DNA from: Maylandia zebra
Lineage: Eukaryota > Chordata > Actinopteri > Cichliformes > Cichlidae
Direction: 5' to 3'
DNA length: 64,000 nucleotides
NCBI RefSeq assembly: GCF_041146795.1
Contig: NC_135167.1
Location: 6,854,454-6,918,453, forward strand
The notes beneath the pieces were generated by a model. The model saw only the letters and a program-made list of their open reading frames with translations, was not told the DNA's origin and did no database searches. Both the position numbers and the translations under genes were made by a program. Shown here one piece after another: positions 1-11,880 of the stretch; positions within the stretch are counted from its first letter, which is position 1, and the number at the start of each line of letters is the position of its first letter.

Positions 1-463
1 CAATTCATTTGATTATTTTGTTAATCCATTATTAAATTTTTAAAAATAAATCATCTTAATGGGCAAAAACACCTTGGTTATGGATTCTCGAATATATGAA
101 GATTTGCTGCCTTCTTTTTTCTTATGTGATACTAACCTGGATGTCTTTAGGTTTAGATTTTTTTTTTTTTTTTTAATTTTCATTTTCAGCATTTATTTTG
201 GAATAACATGTTAGACTGTTGATGGAACAACATGGGTTAAGGTTGCAGCTGGAACCTTTAGACTCTTAGATGATTTATGGTGAGAGGTGGTTCAGGGTTT
301 TTCAGTAATTGTACAACAATAGAGGTGAGCAAAAGAACAAGAAGCAGCACTAATATTTCTTGGTTATGGTGTGGTTGGTTGTTTAAGTTAATTAGAGTGA
401 ACTGTATTAAATTATCATCTGCATTTGCTACATTTTAGAGCACTTTTTGTTTTCCGCCTTCAG
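1..463 (+). other. pdpr intron (partial)
   Basis: AT-rich sequence ending in a pyrimidine-rich tract and CAG acceptor at 461-463. It contains a T-run around 158-174. No coding exon is visible, so this is the 3' part of the intron before the first visible pdpr exon. Confidence 0.75.
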
Positions 464-3400
464 AGCCGATGCTCAGTGCCCTGCTGAGGAGAATGCCCAG
501 TCTCGAGTCAGCTGAGATCCATCAGCTGATCAACTGTCCGGAGTCCTTCACACCTGATATGCGCTGTCTGATGGGTGAGACCCCAGGTGTGTCTGGGTAC
601 TATGTGCTGGCAGGGATGAACTCCTCAGGCCTGGCCTTTGCTGGAGGGGCTGGAAAGTAAGAACAAATATATATATATATATATATATATTGTATCTGTT
701 AAGACTAGACGTAAGCACGTGATCAATACTGGGTCACCTGAAATAATTCAGCCATGGTTTATCAGTTGCAGCGATCAAGACTGTGTTGTGGACGTGCCTT
801 TTTTGCATTACAAGAAGGGATAAATGGCCTGTTGTGTGGTTTGGTATCCAGGTACCTGGCAGAGTGGATGACCTATGGCTACCCCACCGCCAATGTCTGG
901 CCACTGGACATCAAACGCTTTGGCAACCTGCAGAGCAGCCGAACCTTCCTGAGACACAGAGTGATGGAAGTCATGCGTGAGTAGTGAGCCTTGTTGGGTG
1001 TTTGGTTCATGCTTTTAAGTAGAGAAAGGCTGTATAGTCATCTGAACCTTGGTGTACTGTTTAAATAATTAATTTCTGCTGTTGCTTTAGCTAAATTATT
1101 ATAAATCCTATAGGTGTTGGATATTTATTATAATGTGCAGTATATTCTAATTCTTGCTCTGCTATCTCTCCTTCTAATATTTGTGTGTCAATGTTCAGCC
1201 CTGCTGTATGAGCTGAAGGTTCCCCGGTGGGACTTCCAGACCGGACGCCAGCTGAGGACCAGTCCTCTGTACGACCGCCTGGACACTCAGGGGGCTCGGT
1301 GGATGGAGAAACATGGCTTTGAAAGGCCCAAGTACTTTGTTCCTCCAGGAAAAGGTTTGTCTCAGTGAGAAGCAGTGGTACAAAAATACTTTAGTCAAAG
1401 TCTTGGACTGCAAATGATTTTGACGGATTTTAAGGCAGTTTTGTCTAATGAATTAAATTACTTGGTTGAATTGGACTGTTTCTCTCTGTAGATCTGCTGT
1501 CCCTGGACCAGAGTAAGACTTTTTATAAGCCAGACTGGTTTGACATAGTTGGAGCAGAAGTGAAATGCTGCAAAGAGGCCGTCTGTGTCATCGACATGTC
1601 CTCCTTCACCAAATTCGAACTCACTGTGAGTCATGAACCACTTTGGAAAACTTAGAATTAGAACTGGGTTGCAGAGAGGGGAAAAACTGCTGCTGTGCTA
1701 CCTACTGTTGTCTATGTGGTCATACCCAGCTAGCATATGATATTTATCAGTGTTATGTATGTATGTTTGTACTAGCTACTCGAAAAATTTTTTGTTGTTG
1801 TTGGGGGTTTTTTTTCTCTTTAAATTATGCAGGCAATTTTAATTAATGCATTTAGCTTTAAAAGTATTCAGGTTAAATCCTCTGCTCTGTCCTGATGGCT
1901 CAGTCAACAGGTGACCAAGCCTTGGAACTGCTGCAACATCTCTGTGCCAATGACCTGGATGTTCCCGTTGGACACATTGTCCACACCGGCATGCTGAATG
2001 AGAGAGGTGGCTATGAGAACGACTGCAGTGTGGTCCGCCTCAGCAAGAACAGGTTTGAAACATCTGTGCAGTGGCACTGTAGATACTACTACATGACAGA
2101 TTTTTTAAAAATTGCTTACTTTCTCATTTGCTGTCCAGCTTCTTCATCATCTCTCCAACGGACCAGCAGGTCCACTGTTGGTCCTGGATAAAGAAGCACA
2201 TGCCTAATGACCCACACCTCCACCTAGAGGATGTCAGCTGGAAGTACACTGGTACGCATGCAGCAACTGGGGTTTCTGCTCTGATATCGCCATCTAGTGC
2301 TCATATAACATTTAAAAGGAGAAACAATGCAAAAAGTCAAAACAATCCACTGTCGACTTGTAACCCAGTTATTTAAATAACCTTAAAAATCAGACACCAG
2401 AGGGATGAAGTCTGTGGAGGGATGGCATTAATTACATGTCTGAAAGTAGATCTTGTGTATTTTTAATGCAGTCATCTTAATTGTGTAAAATGTGAGCAAC
2501 AGTTGTACCAGATTCTGTTTTTGCATGTGTAATATAACATCAGATGTGGGCTTTGTTAACCAGAAAGTCTGTTAAGTGTTTATAACTCTTATTCTTCTCA
2601 GCTTTAAATCTGATTGGACCTCGAGCTATGGATGTTCTTGCTGAACTGTCATATGTTTCCATGACACCTGACCATTTCCCCTCCATGTTCTGTAAGGTAG
2701 GGAAAGCTAGATACAGCAAAGCTGATGGCTTGTTTTTTTTAAATGACTGTTTCATCAGTCTGTCTCTTCACCCTGCCAAGAGGAGTAAACTGACCATGTT
2801 TATGTGCATGTGTGTTTACAGGAGATGAGTGTGGGCTATGCCAACGGGATCAGAGTCATGAGCATGACTCACACTGGGGAACCAGGTTTCATGCTCTACA
2901 TCCCCATTGAGGTGCAGTCCTACACACACACAGATATTTAATAGATACCTCGTCACAGGATGGTTGATAAAGTGACAACAACCCATGAGTATGTTACATG
3001 AGTTGTTATTTTTTTAATTTTTTTTTAATTTTTTTTTTTTACAGTTAATCACACAACTCCCCGTTATTCTTCAACATTTAGTTTTTCTATAACTTGGGTT
3101 TTATCTTGAAATGCCAAAGATGGAAATAAGTATTGTTTTTCTATTGTTGTTTTCCAAAGTGTGGGTGACAACAAGTCATTTACAAAAAAACAACACTTCT
3201 TGTTTTGTTTTTTACTTTCACAGGAAATTAATTAACTCATTCACTGCCAGCCATTTTCAAATCAGGTAACTCCCCACTGCCAGGGTTTTTGAGCATTTTT
3301 ACTCATTTTTGAAGAGCCACAGAAAACTGTGTGTTATGATCATATAAACGCTGAACCTACCAAAATGAAGAACAGACTCTCTTCTTTCATCCAAAAAAAA

Positions 3401-5815
3401 AAAGCTTGTTTCTACCATTTTCCATTCTTTAGTAATCAGCTGTAGAAGAGAGGTGGGTTCCACCAAAAATGCCTGTTTTGACCAAAAAAAGGGAGAAAAC
3501 GAGCTTTTTGTGAAAAATACATTTCAAGCAGAAAAGTGCCTTTGACACTAACATATAAAATAGTTTTTCACTTCTATAAAACAGAAATAACACTGAGAAA
3601 GGTTATGTTTTATCAAAACAATTTATTTACAAATATATGAAAAAATAAAATTCACTGACAAGCTGCCCGAGGTTGTATTCTAGCCCCTCCCATTGAAAAA
3701 CGTAATTGACGTCTATAGACGTCAATGGCAGTGAATGAGTTAAGCATAGCCATAGGATTAAAAAAATGAAACATTATTCAAAAATTTCTGACAATATCTT
3801 TTGATTCTGATCTTTTTCTTGTAATACATCATTACTGGGAAAGAACTGAAAAAAAAGCTTTATTAGGTGGTAGAAGTAAAAGTGTATTAATAAGGAATCA
3901 ACCTTAGACTGTGAGAAGATAAGGATGAATGAGTGAAAAACACAAACAATCAAGGGTTTAACTTGTCCTTTTATGAGGATCAGAGTTGTGGTTGAAGGTT
4001 TTGGTGGACCAGAGAAGACTTTCAAATTTCAAAATGGATGATTGCAGTGTGAAGTTCAGGAATGGCTGAAAGAGGAGGGTTTTTTTTAAATTTTTTTATA
4101 CTACAACGATCATTTTAAAAGCAGAAAATGGTGTAAGGATGGATAAAACATTTATTACACAATTATACTGTCAAATTATGTCCAATTAAAGTCCCAAGAG
4201 AATCAAAGTGTCCTTAGCTGCCTTGACTCTGTTGTTATAAAATACAAGTATCTTCACAAGACAAACTTCCAGAGGAAAATCCTAGAAAATATCCAGTTTC
4301 TTGTAGCAAATGTAGGAAAGAGTCACCAGGACTCTAGGACTTAAAATTGTGATAATTCAGTGTCACACATGTGTTGTTGTGTTTTTATTGTTAATGGTTA
4401 AAAGTGATATGATTTTTGCATGGCTTATTCTGTCTGATTACTGAGAACCTGGCATGTATGATGGTGTTTAAAAAAACAAAAAACACTCTCACATTTCAGT
4501 GTACCGGAAATGCCATATAGAGTATAAGACACCCGTTCCTCTGCTCTCCACAGTACGCACTGCACGTGTACAACGAGGTGATGTCAGTGGGTCAGAAGTA
4601 CGGGATCCGTAACGCAGGGTACTACGCATTGCGAAGTCTACGCATAGAGAAATTCTTCGCCTTCTGGGGTCAAGACCTCGACGCCTTCACGACCCCGCTG
4701 GAGTGTGGACGAGAGTTCAGGGTCAAGTTTGACAAGGTCTGTTGACAGTTTTAAACATATAATATCTGATCCTACCCATATTGGAGACTGTTTTTCTTTG
4801 TACATCGAACTGCCTCATCCTAATAGACTGATCAGTTAGTCAGCTACATTTTTACTTTGCCAATATGATAGAAATGCATAAGATGCTTTATTTGACTCTA
4901 CTTATTAAGTTTCAAACTTTCCCTCTTTTGCTTTAAAATGGTTGAAAGATGAGAGATGAAGAGTAGAATAATTAAAGCACTCAACATCTTGGTGCAGTCT
5001 TTGTCATGATGCAGCAGGGAATTTGTCACCGGGCTGCACCCGCAGGCACAACAGGTGGCACTTTAAAGTAGCAGGTGTAAAGTTTACTGTCTGTCTCATT
5101 TTGAAAGGGTGGAACATCAGGTGAGCTGTCTGCTGCTTAGAGCAGTGTCAGCGCGGTGCTGATTAAAGGCATCTACAGTTTAACGCTGGTTTCACAGACT
5201 GTTTTAAGTTTTATGGTGTTGTTAAAAAAAAGGTGGGTGACTTTAAAACATGGTGGTCTTATGCTACTCCAGCAGAGCTGCACATAGCAGGGCCATTGTG
5301 TTGTTTACTCAAGTTGATCTTCACTAACTTAGTGAAGGTTCTTAGGGCCTAATTTCCTCTATTTATCGTCATCTTCTTCACACCCCCTGCCTTTTTCTCT
5401 CCATCAGGACACAGATTTCATCGGCCGTGAGGCATTGCTTCAGCAGCGTCAGGACGGTGTGACACGACGGTTTGTCATGCTGGTTCTGGAGGACCATGAC
5501 ACCGAGCTCGACTTGTGGCCGTGGTGGGGTGAGCCCGTCTATCGTAATGATCAACTAGCGGGGACAACCACCAGCAGCGCCTACAGCTACACCCTGGAGC
5601 GCCATGTTTGCCTGGGCTTTGTGTCTCCACCCCTTGGCCCTGAGGGGCTCCCTACAGCCATCACTCCTGACTTCATCAACCGCGGGGACTACGAGGTGGA
5701 CATTGCTGGTCAGCGCTATCCGGCCAAAGCCAAGCTCTACCCGTTCAGCTCCCTCTTCACCCAACAAAAGCGCCGCAAGGATGACATTGAGCTCAGCAAC
5801 CTGCAGGGGAAGTGA
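464..5815 (+). CDS. pdpr: Pyruvate dehydrogenase phosphatase regulatory subunit (3' ten coding exons)
   Basis: PDPR is the non-catalytic flavoprotein-like subunit that modulates pyruvate dehydrogenase phosphatase in the mitochondrial matrix. It belongs to the dimethylglycine dehydrogenase/GcvT family. Ten exons with GT-AG borders join in frame: 464-656, 852-976, 1199-1354, 1492-1625, 1904-2052, 2139-2251, 2602-2696, 2822-2911, 4554-4736 and 5408-5815 (stop TGA). They give 1646 bases: a 2-base split codon, 547 residues and a stop. PDPR is about 880 residues, so the N-terminal FAD/DAO domain lies off the left edge. The visible part covers the FAO-type linker and the GcvT and GcvT C-terminal barrel domains. 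Recognisable blocks are WKYTALNLIGPRA across exons 6-7, MSMTHTGEPGFMLYIPIE in exon 8, GYYALRSLRIEKFFAFWGQD in exon 9, and LWPWWGEP with AKAKLYPF in exon 10. The protein ends RRKDDIELSNLQGK in my reading. Exon phases agree throughout and no frameshift is seen. The 1.6-kb eighth intron carries a TTAA-flanked element. Identity comes from recalled family similarity, not a search. Confidence 0.95.
667..690. repeat. (AT)n microsatellite in pdpr intron
   Basis: An uninterrupted AT dinucleotide run ten bases after the exon 1 donor. A polymorphic simple repeat this close to a splice donor is notable, but it is still intronic. Confidence 0.9.
3232..3743. mobile_element. piggyBac-like MITE, copy A (in pdpr intron 8)
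   Basis: The element is bounded by TTAA at 3232-3235 and 3740-3743. Its termini are inverted: CTCATTCACTGCCA on the left and TGGCAGTGAATGAG on the right. A TTAA target duplication is the hallmark of the piggyBac superfamily. No transposase ORF is present, so it is non-autonomous. A perfect 22-base palindrome (3705-3726) lies just inside the right terminus. A second copy lies at 8725-9089. Copy A is longer: it keeps a stretch near 3250-3280 and another near 3530-3655 that copy B lacks. Confidence 0.8.
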
Positions 5816-6855
5816 TGCAGAGTAACGCAAAACTTTCCCGTGACACTCCTCCACCAAATCCACTCCTGCTCTTACCTTGCAGTGCCAACCTTTCTTTCCT
5901 TTTATGTCTCCTAATGAGAGGGCTTTATGCACAATCACTCCTCGTAACTCTAATATTTAATCTCCTTGTTGCATCTCCCTCTTTCAAAGTGCAATATTTA
6001 ATACGCTCCAGATGCTTTTGCTGCATTAAATACAAAGCTCTTGTCTCATCAAATTCTGCCGTTGTTTCTCAGCCCTGCCCAGCTTCACTCTTAAACACAG
6101 TCTCATGGCTGTCTGAGACACTCTCTGGTTAAGTGCCTTTGTTAAGGCAACATCAGCAGAAGATGCTGAAGACTTTTTCCAATTTGTTCTCTGTAACCTA
6201 TCCAGAAGGGATTTGACTGACAATCTTCTCCAGTACTGTTGTAAACTTCCCACTCTGCAGATGGCTACAGTCCATGTAGTTGTTGACTCTATTGTCATTT
6301 TACAAACCATATATTTGCTGCTGTAAAGATATGAGTGATGTGATGTAAAGAGTGGCTTAATTCAGACACTTTACAACTTTGTCAGCATTACACCTGATGA
6401 TGAAGGAAATGGTATTTTCCTGAATAGAGGAAAGCCCTGGGAAGCATAAAAAATCCTGGGATAATCATTAGTCTTTTGCCCATTACTAAACTTCCACTCC
6501 TGTTAAAAGGATTCCCAGGATTTCCCAGAATTCCATCATTTCCCTTGAAAGTGTCATTGTCAGTTGTGAGCTTATTTTGCGGTGTGTGTGGAACCTGTTG
6601 TAATGTACTTTCAATTTGTTATTTATGTTCTGTCGTTATGAAGCATTGTTGCACTCGATGTTTATGCTTTGTTTTGTTGATGTTTTGCTGAATGTGTGGC
6701 TGGTGAGAGAAGCCAAGATGGGACAGGAACTCTGTGACTGGAGTCTACAATATCTAATATCTTACATTTGTGGTTTGACTTTTGCCTGGTTCAGAGTTTA
6801 GATGTTTGTGTAAAGAAACTGCGACTCAAAATAAATTGTATTTTTGTATAACTAG
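5816..6855 (+). other. pdpr: pdpr 3' untranslated region
   Basis: About 1 kb of non-coding sequence between the pdpr stop and an AATAAA signal at 6830-6835. Short ORFs here have no recognisable features. The 3' end is inferred as 15-30 bases after the signal; the exact cleavage site cannot be seen. Confidence 0.65.
6830..6835 (+). terminator. pdpr poly(A) signal
   Basis: Canonical AATAAA followed by a T/GT-rich stretch (ttgtatttttgtat, then gtgtgt), as expected of a polyadenylation site. Confidence 0.7.
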
Positions 6856-7047
6856 TGTGTACAAAATCTCTATTTTCAGTCATGCTTTTTAAAAATATGA
6901 TTTATAATTAAATATTTGATTTCTAAATCTGACCTTCTGAGACATAATTTCAGATGTTTTTCCAAAACCGTATTTCTTTCTTTCGTTACTCAGAACTATA
7001 AAGCTCCAGGGCTAATAGGGATTTAGTTCAGTGATACTTCACCTGTA

Positions 7048-8372
7048 CAGGGAGTGCAGAATTAGGGAATAATTTTATTATTGAACAACAACCATGTTCT
7101 CAATGAACCCAAAAAACTCATTAATATCAAAGCTGAATGTTTTTGGAAGTAGTTTTTAGTTTTAGCTATTTTAGGGGGATATCTGTGTGTGCAGGTGACT
7201 ATTACTGTGCATAATTATTAGGCAACTTAACAAAAAACAAATATATACCCATTTCAATTATTTTTTTACCAGTGAAACCAATATAACATCTCCACATTCA
7301 CAAATATACATTTCTGACATTCAAAAACAAAACAAAAAGAAATCAGCGACCAATATAGCCACCTTTCTTTGCAAGGACACTCAAAAGCCTGCCATCCATG
7401 GATTCTGTCAGTGTTTTGATCTGTTCACCATCAACATTGCGTGCAGCAGCAACCACAGCCTCCCAGACACTGTTCAGAGAGGTGTACTGTTTTCCCTCCT
7501 TGTAAATCTCACATTTGATGATGGACCACAGGTTCTCAATGGGGTTCAGATCAGGTGAACAAGGTGGCCATGTCATTAGTTTTTCTTCTTTTATACCCTT
7601 CCTTGCCAGCCACGCTGTGGAGTACTTGGACGCGTGTGATGGAGCATTGTCCTGCATGAAAATCATGTTTTTCTTGAAGGATGCAGACTTCTTCCTGTAC
7701 CACTGCTTGAAGAAGGTGTCTTCCAGAAACTGGCAGTAGGACTGGGAGTTGAGCTTGACTCCATCCTCAACCCGAAAAGGCCCCACAAGCTCATCTTTGA
7801 TGATACCAGCCCAAACCAGTACTCCACCTTGCTGGCGTCTGAGTCGGACTGGAGCTCTCTGCACACCTTGTGCTTTTGGGCACTCCAGTGATGTTGCAGC
7901 TCTGAAATATGGCCAAACTGGTGGCAAGTGGCATCCTGGCAGCTGCACGCTTGGCTTTTCTCAGTTCATGGGCAGTTATTTTGCTCCTTGGTTTTTCCAC
8001 ACGCTTCTTGCGACCCTATTGACTATTTTGAATGAAACGCTTGATTGTTCGATGATCACGCTTCAGAAGCTTTGCAATTTTGAGACTGCTGCATCCCTCT
8101 GCAAGATATCTCACTATTTTTGACTTTTCTGAGCCTGTCAAGTCCTTCTTTTGACCCATTTTGCCAAAGGAAAGGACATTGCCTAATAATTCTGCACACC
8201 TGATATAGGGTGTTGATGTCATTAGACCACACCCCTTCTCATTACAGAGATGCACATCACCTAATATGCTTAATTGGTAGTAGGCTTTCGAGCCAGCTTG
8301 GAGTAAGACAACATGCATGAAGAGGATGATGTGGACAAAATACTCATTTGCCTAATAATTCTGCACTCCCTG
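7048..8372 (-). mobile_element. Tc1/mariner-type transposon with IR/DR-like ends
   Basis: The outer ends are inverted. CAGGGAGTGCAGAATTA starts at 7048 after a TA, and TAATTCTGCACTCCCTG ends at 8372 followed by CA, a one-base change from the expected TA. Related inner motifs (ATAATTATTAGGCAA near 7210 and TTGCCTAATAATTCTGCA near 8180) lie roughly 160-170 bases inside each end. Each arm therefore carries two direct repeats, as in the IR/DR Tc1 group that includes Sleeping Beauty. The body encodes a broken transposase on the minus strand. The left outer repeat is eroded after its first 17 bases, so the copy is unlikely to be mobile. Confidence 0.85.
7343..8159 (-). pseudogene. Broken Tc1-like transposase (DD37E type)
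   Basis: Read on the minus strand, the protein starts at 8159 with MGQKKDLTGSEKSKIVRYL, followed by a helix-turn-helix-like segment (IAKLLKRDHRTIKRFI). An in-frame TAG stops it near 8016. The same frame continues (RKKRVEKPRSKITAHELRKA) to about 7840, then shifts into a 3' frame that ends at 7343. The 3' part carries the second catalytic aspartate (IFMQDNAPSHA) and the final glutamate (SPDLNPIENLW). Thirty-seven residues separate them, which fits the DD37E branch rather than classical DD34E Tc1. The segment expected to hold the first aspartate is missing between the two frames. The gene is therefore inactive through a stop, a frameshift and an internal deletion. Confidence 0.85.
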
Positions 8373-8589
8373 CAGTGTTGATTGTAAAAAGGAAAGCAAA
8401 GCATTTATGGACTCACCTTTAGTACAGCATGGCATTCATTATGTAAATTATAGTCTCTTGTAGGGTAAAACAGAAAGTAAGGTAGGGTATGCTTTAGAGT
8501 GGGCCTAACTGACACGTCATTGCTGTGTGAGCATCCAGTGTCCTTTGTTTCTCAGTCAAAATTCCCATCTCTATTTTCAACAGCTTGGG

Positions 8590-8627
8590 GTTTTGAGCCT
8601 ATGAGCAACAGCTCATAGGCTCAAAAC
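8590..8627. repeat. Perfect 17-bp stem hairpin
   Basis: GTTTTGAGCCTATGAGC at 8590-8606 is the exact reverse complement of 8611-8627, with an AACA loop between. It lies between the Tc1-like element and piggyBac-like copy B and belongs to neither. There is no U-run typical of a terminator and no gene nearby. Confidence 0.9.
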
Positions 8628-8724
8628 TTTGTTAATCAACTGATGACATCATGGTGAATACAACCTTTTTAAACTTTTTATTTGATCGCATACAAAGTCT
8701 TGAATAATCAGGCCTCATTTTATC

Positions 8725-9089
8725 TTAACTCATTCACTGCCAGGGTTTTTGAGCATTTTTACTCATTTTTGAAGAGCCACAGAAAACTGTGTGTTATGAT
8801 CATATAAACGCTGAACCTACCAAAATGAAGAACAGACTCTCTTCTTCCATCCAAAAAAAAAAGCTTGTTTCTACCATTTGCCATTCTTTAGTAATCAGCT
8901 GTAGAAGAGAGGTGGGTTCCACCAAAAATGCCTGTTTTGACCACAAAAAGGGAGAAAACGAGCTTTTTGTGAAAAATACATTTCAAGCAGTCTGATGTTC
9001 ACTGACAAGCTGCCCGAGGTTGTATTCTAGCCCCTCCCATTGGAAACGTAATTGACGTCTATAGACGTCAATGGCAGTGAATGAGTTAA
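8725..9089. mobile_element. piggyBac-like MITE, copy B
   Basis: Same family and orientation as 3232-3743, with TTAA at 8725-8728 and 9086-9089. It is shorter. It lacks the segment between two CACTGCCAG-like repeats near the left end and about 130 bases before the shared block starting TTCACTGACAAGC. The 22-base terminal palindrome is kept at 9051-9072. The remaining shared sequence is very similar between the copies. Confidence 0.8.
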
Positions 9090-9109
9090 AGAACTCATAG
9101 TTCTGTATC

Positions 9110-9345
9110 ACCCCAATAGAGAGCTTGTGGTTTAAAAGTAGAATGGGAGGCAGAGCCTTTAGCTTTCAGGCCCCTCTTCACTGGAACCAGCTCCCAGTTT
9201 GGATTCAGGAGGCAGACAACCTCTCTACTCTACTTTTAAAAAAGCATATAGTCAGGGGTAGGTCAGGTGATGCCTTGAGGAAAAAACACTTCGAGGCAAA
9301 TGTTATGATTTGGTGTCATAAATAAAGATGAATAGAATAAAAAAT
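9110..9345 (+). mobile_element. LINE reverse-transcriptase C-terminal relic
   Basis: The frame from 9125 reads SRMGGRAFSFQAPLHWNQLP followed by VWIQEADNLST. This resembles the conserved tail of fish non-LTR ORFs, where an RAFS..AP..WN.LP block is followed by a segment on fragment length. An AATAAAG-like A-rich tail follows near 9320-9345. It is a 5'-truncated fragment; the clade is uncertain. Confidence 0.55.
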
Positions 9346-10453
9346 TTACACTGTTGTTTCTGGTATTCAGCAGAGCTAAAATCCGAGGTCATGCAAGCGT
9401 AGAGACAAAATCCACTGCTGGACTCAAATTTTCCTTTCTTTCCTTTGTGTCACAAAATTATTTTAATCAAATTAGAAAATGTGCGATAACAAGCATATGT
9501 ATCCCTAATTTTATTAATAGATTTGGTAATGTGTTGTTTTTGGAAGATCAGCCTAATTACAAGATTTATTCATTTATGCGTTCTAAAATACATGCAGTGT
9601 AATACAGTTGGGGGCTCTTGCAGTACGTTCCAGTTTGGATACTGCAGCTGCTCTCTTTATAAAAGAATAATCTAGAAAGTCATGTTTTATCAGTTTGGTA
9701 ACACCTCTAGCGTGTATGAAATACCATGTGAACGCAGATGAATAAAATATTTAGCTTGCAGATGGCATTTTATGAGACCTCTCAGTGGAGTCTGTATTAA
9801 CAGCAGGACAATAAGTCTCAGTTCTGTTCCACATTTTACAAAATGGCTCCCATTGTGTTGTTTGAAATATGCAGCGATGAGGCTTTTAACCTGAGGCAGA
9901 GCGGGAGATTGTTGGTAAAACTACTTTTCTTCATCCATCTATTTTCTTAAATACGTACCCAATTCAGGGTCACCAGGGGTCAGAGGTGGCATAACAGGCA
10001 GGAAGCCACATGTTATAGTAGTCGTTCTTTTAATGAAATACAATATTTGTAGGTCAAAAGCATCAGATTAGTCTTCGTGTATTTTATTTGTGATACTGTA
10101 TTTTTTTTCATCACCACTGTATCAGTGAGGCTTTTAAAAAGCTCTGAAGCATTTAGACTGGAAACCCACAAACACATGACCCTGTAAGTCATTTCATCTG
10201 TTGCAATCTATTTTTGTCCAAACCGTGCACTGACTATATGTGCACTTATATGGTAAAACTGACTAACTGACTAGGTTAAAAACATTTGCACCTGTTAAGG
10301 TGTAAAAAATTTTCTGGGTGTCTCAAATGTTAAAAATATCCAGAAAGGTTCAAAGAAAATCTTGAAGAGATGTTGAAACACAATAAAATTGATGGTACTT
10401 GGTATATACTTGCTTCCATTTCCACATTTCCCCACTCAGGATTGATCTTTCAA
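9346..10453. other. Intergenic DNA, nothing recognised
   Basis: AT-rich sequence with short ORFs only. No splice-bounded exon, terminal repeat or RNA gene was recognised. Confidence 0.5.
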
Positions 10454-10556
10454 GGTCTGGTAATGAACTAATCATTTGATTCAGGTGTGTTAACCCAGGG
10501 TGGGATCTAAAACCTGCAGGACACCGGCACTCGAGGCCTGGAGCTGCCTACCCCTG
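10454..10556 (-). mobile_element. hAT MITE half-copy
   Basis: This 103-base stretch is the reverse complement of the first 103 bases of the element at 10936, with one mismatch seen. It keeps the terminus ending in ACCCCTG and breaks off in the element's middle, so only one terminal half remains. Confidence 0.8.
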
Positions 10557-10935
10557 CTCTAAAGAATTTTCTTTGAACATTGGGTGCCTTTTCATTCATT
10601 TTAAGTCCAGTCCTTGTATTTGAACATTTTCAGATCAATTTTTTATTTTGTTAAGGCACCTAACACTGATCTATGAATAATTCAAGCATAAAAATGCACC
10701 TAATTCAAGGGTGAACCAGTGTTCTATCTAAGCATAACTCAGAAAAAGAAATTAATTGCATATTTAGGCACTTTGTTGCTAGCAGCTTGTTGCAAAAACA
10801 TAATTTGTTCCCATTTATTTATCAAAATCTACAAAAAAATGCCAAAGACTGTTTAACAGGAGTAAAAATAATATTTGTACTTTAAGATGAACTGGACTAA
10901 AGATGAAGTGGGAGGAGTTAAAATACTATGTAGAG

Positions 10936-11160
10936 CAGGGGTAGGCAACTCCAGGCCTCGAGTGCCGGTGTCCTGCAGGTTTTAGATCCCACCCTGGGTT
11001 AACACACCTGAATCAAATGATTAGTTCATTACCAGACCTCTGGAGAACTTCAAGAAATGGTGAGGAGTCATTTAGTCCTTTAAATCAGCTGTGATGGGTC
11101 ATGGACACATCTAAAACCTCCAGGACACCGGCACTTGAGGCCTGGGGTTGCCTACCTCTG
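10936..11160 (+). mobile_element. hAT-type MITE with perfect 8-bp target duplication
   Basis: A 225-base non-autonomous element. It starts CAGGGGTAGGCAACTCCAGG and ends with the imperfect inverted copy (GGGGTTGCCTACCTCTG). It is flanked by identical 8-base duplications, ATGTAGAG, at 10928-10935 and 11161-11168. An 8-base duplication and CAGGGG-type ends define the hAT superfamily. No ORF is present. Confidence 0.88.
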
Positions 11161-11219
11161 ATGTAGAGCAAATGAACAGATCTGAAAGTGAATCCCTTAA
11201 GAAATACGACAAAGTTCAG

Positions 11220-11880
11220 CAAAGACCTGACACAGGACCAAAGACGTGTATCTGGCCTCGAATTGATCCATCTACTGTTCGCTGAAGTCTCATCATGGTC
11301 TCAGTGAGCGTGTGGATGTTACAGAGCCATTCTAAAGGAAATGGAAACAGATACAAAAAGGCAGAGGTATGCCAAAATACACAAGAACTGGACTGACAGC
11401 AGGTCTTATGGAATGACCAAAATAAATTTGAAATTTTTGGTTCAAATCACTGTCAGCATGTATGCAGAATGCTACGGTTAGATTTCTATCCAGCATTTAA
11501 GCCATCTGGAAAGCATCTGACTGGCAACGGCTCCATTTTTGCAGAATGATAATGACCTCAAACACACTGCCAGTAAACGCCATACATGCATGGAAAAAAC
11601 ACAGTAGAGAACTATGAGTCATGGACTGGCCTCCCAGAGCCTGGGTCTCAACGCTGTTCAAGCAATGTGGGATCGTCTTGACAGAGAAGGAAACAAAAGG
11701 CAGCCATCATCAAAGGAAAAATGTTGGCTGTCATTCAAGATGCCTGGGGAACTGTTCCTGACGGCTGTTTAAAGAAATGACAAGGTTTGCTTGGAGTTCA
11801 GGTTAGGTTGAAGAATAAAGGTCGTCATATCAAATATTGACTTTCAAGCTCATTAGAATGATAGAAACTGTTTGTGCCTT
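11220..11880 (+). mobile_element. Old Tc1/mariner transposase relic
   Basis: Broken plus-strand translations contain Tc1-like fragments in several frames: RPDTGPK near the start, a piece around 11380-11430 (NWTDSRSYGMTK), NDLKHTASKRHTCMEKT near 11560, and AVIQDAWGTVP near 11730. The NDLKHT piece corresponds to the second catalytic aspartate region. Many stops and frameshifts separate them, and the ends are not clear. Confidence 0.6.
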
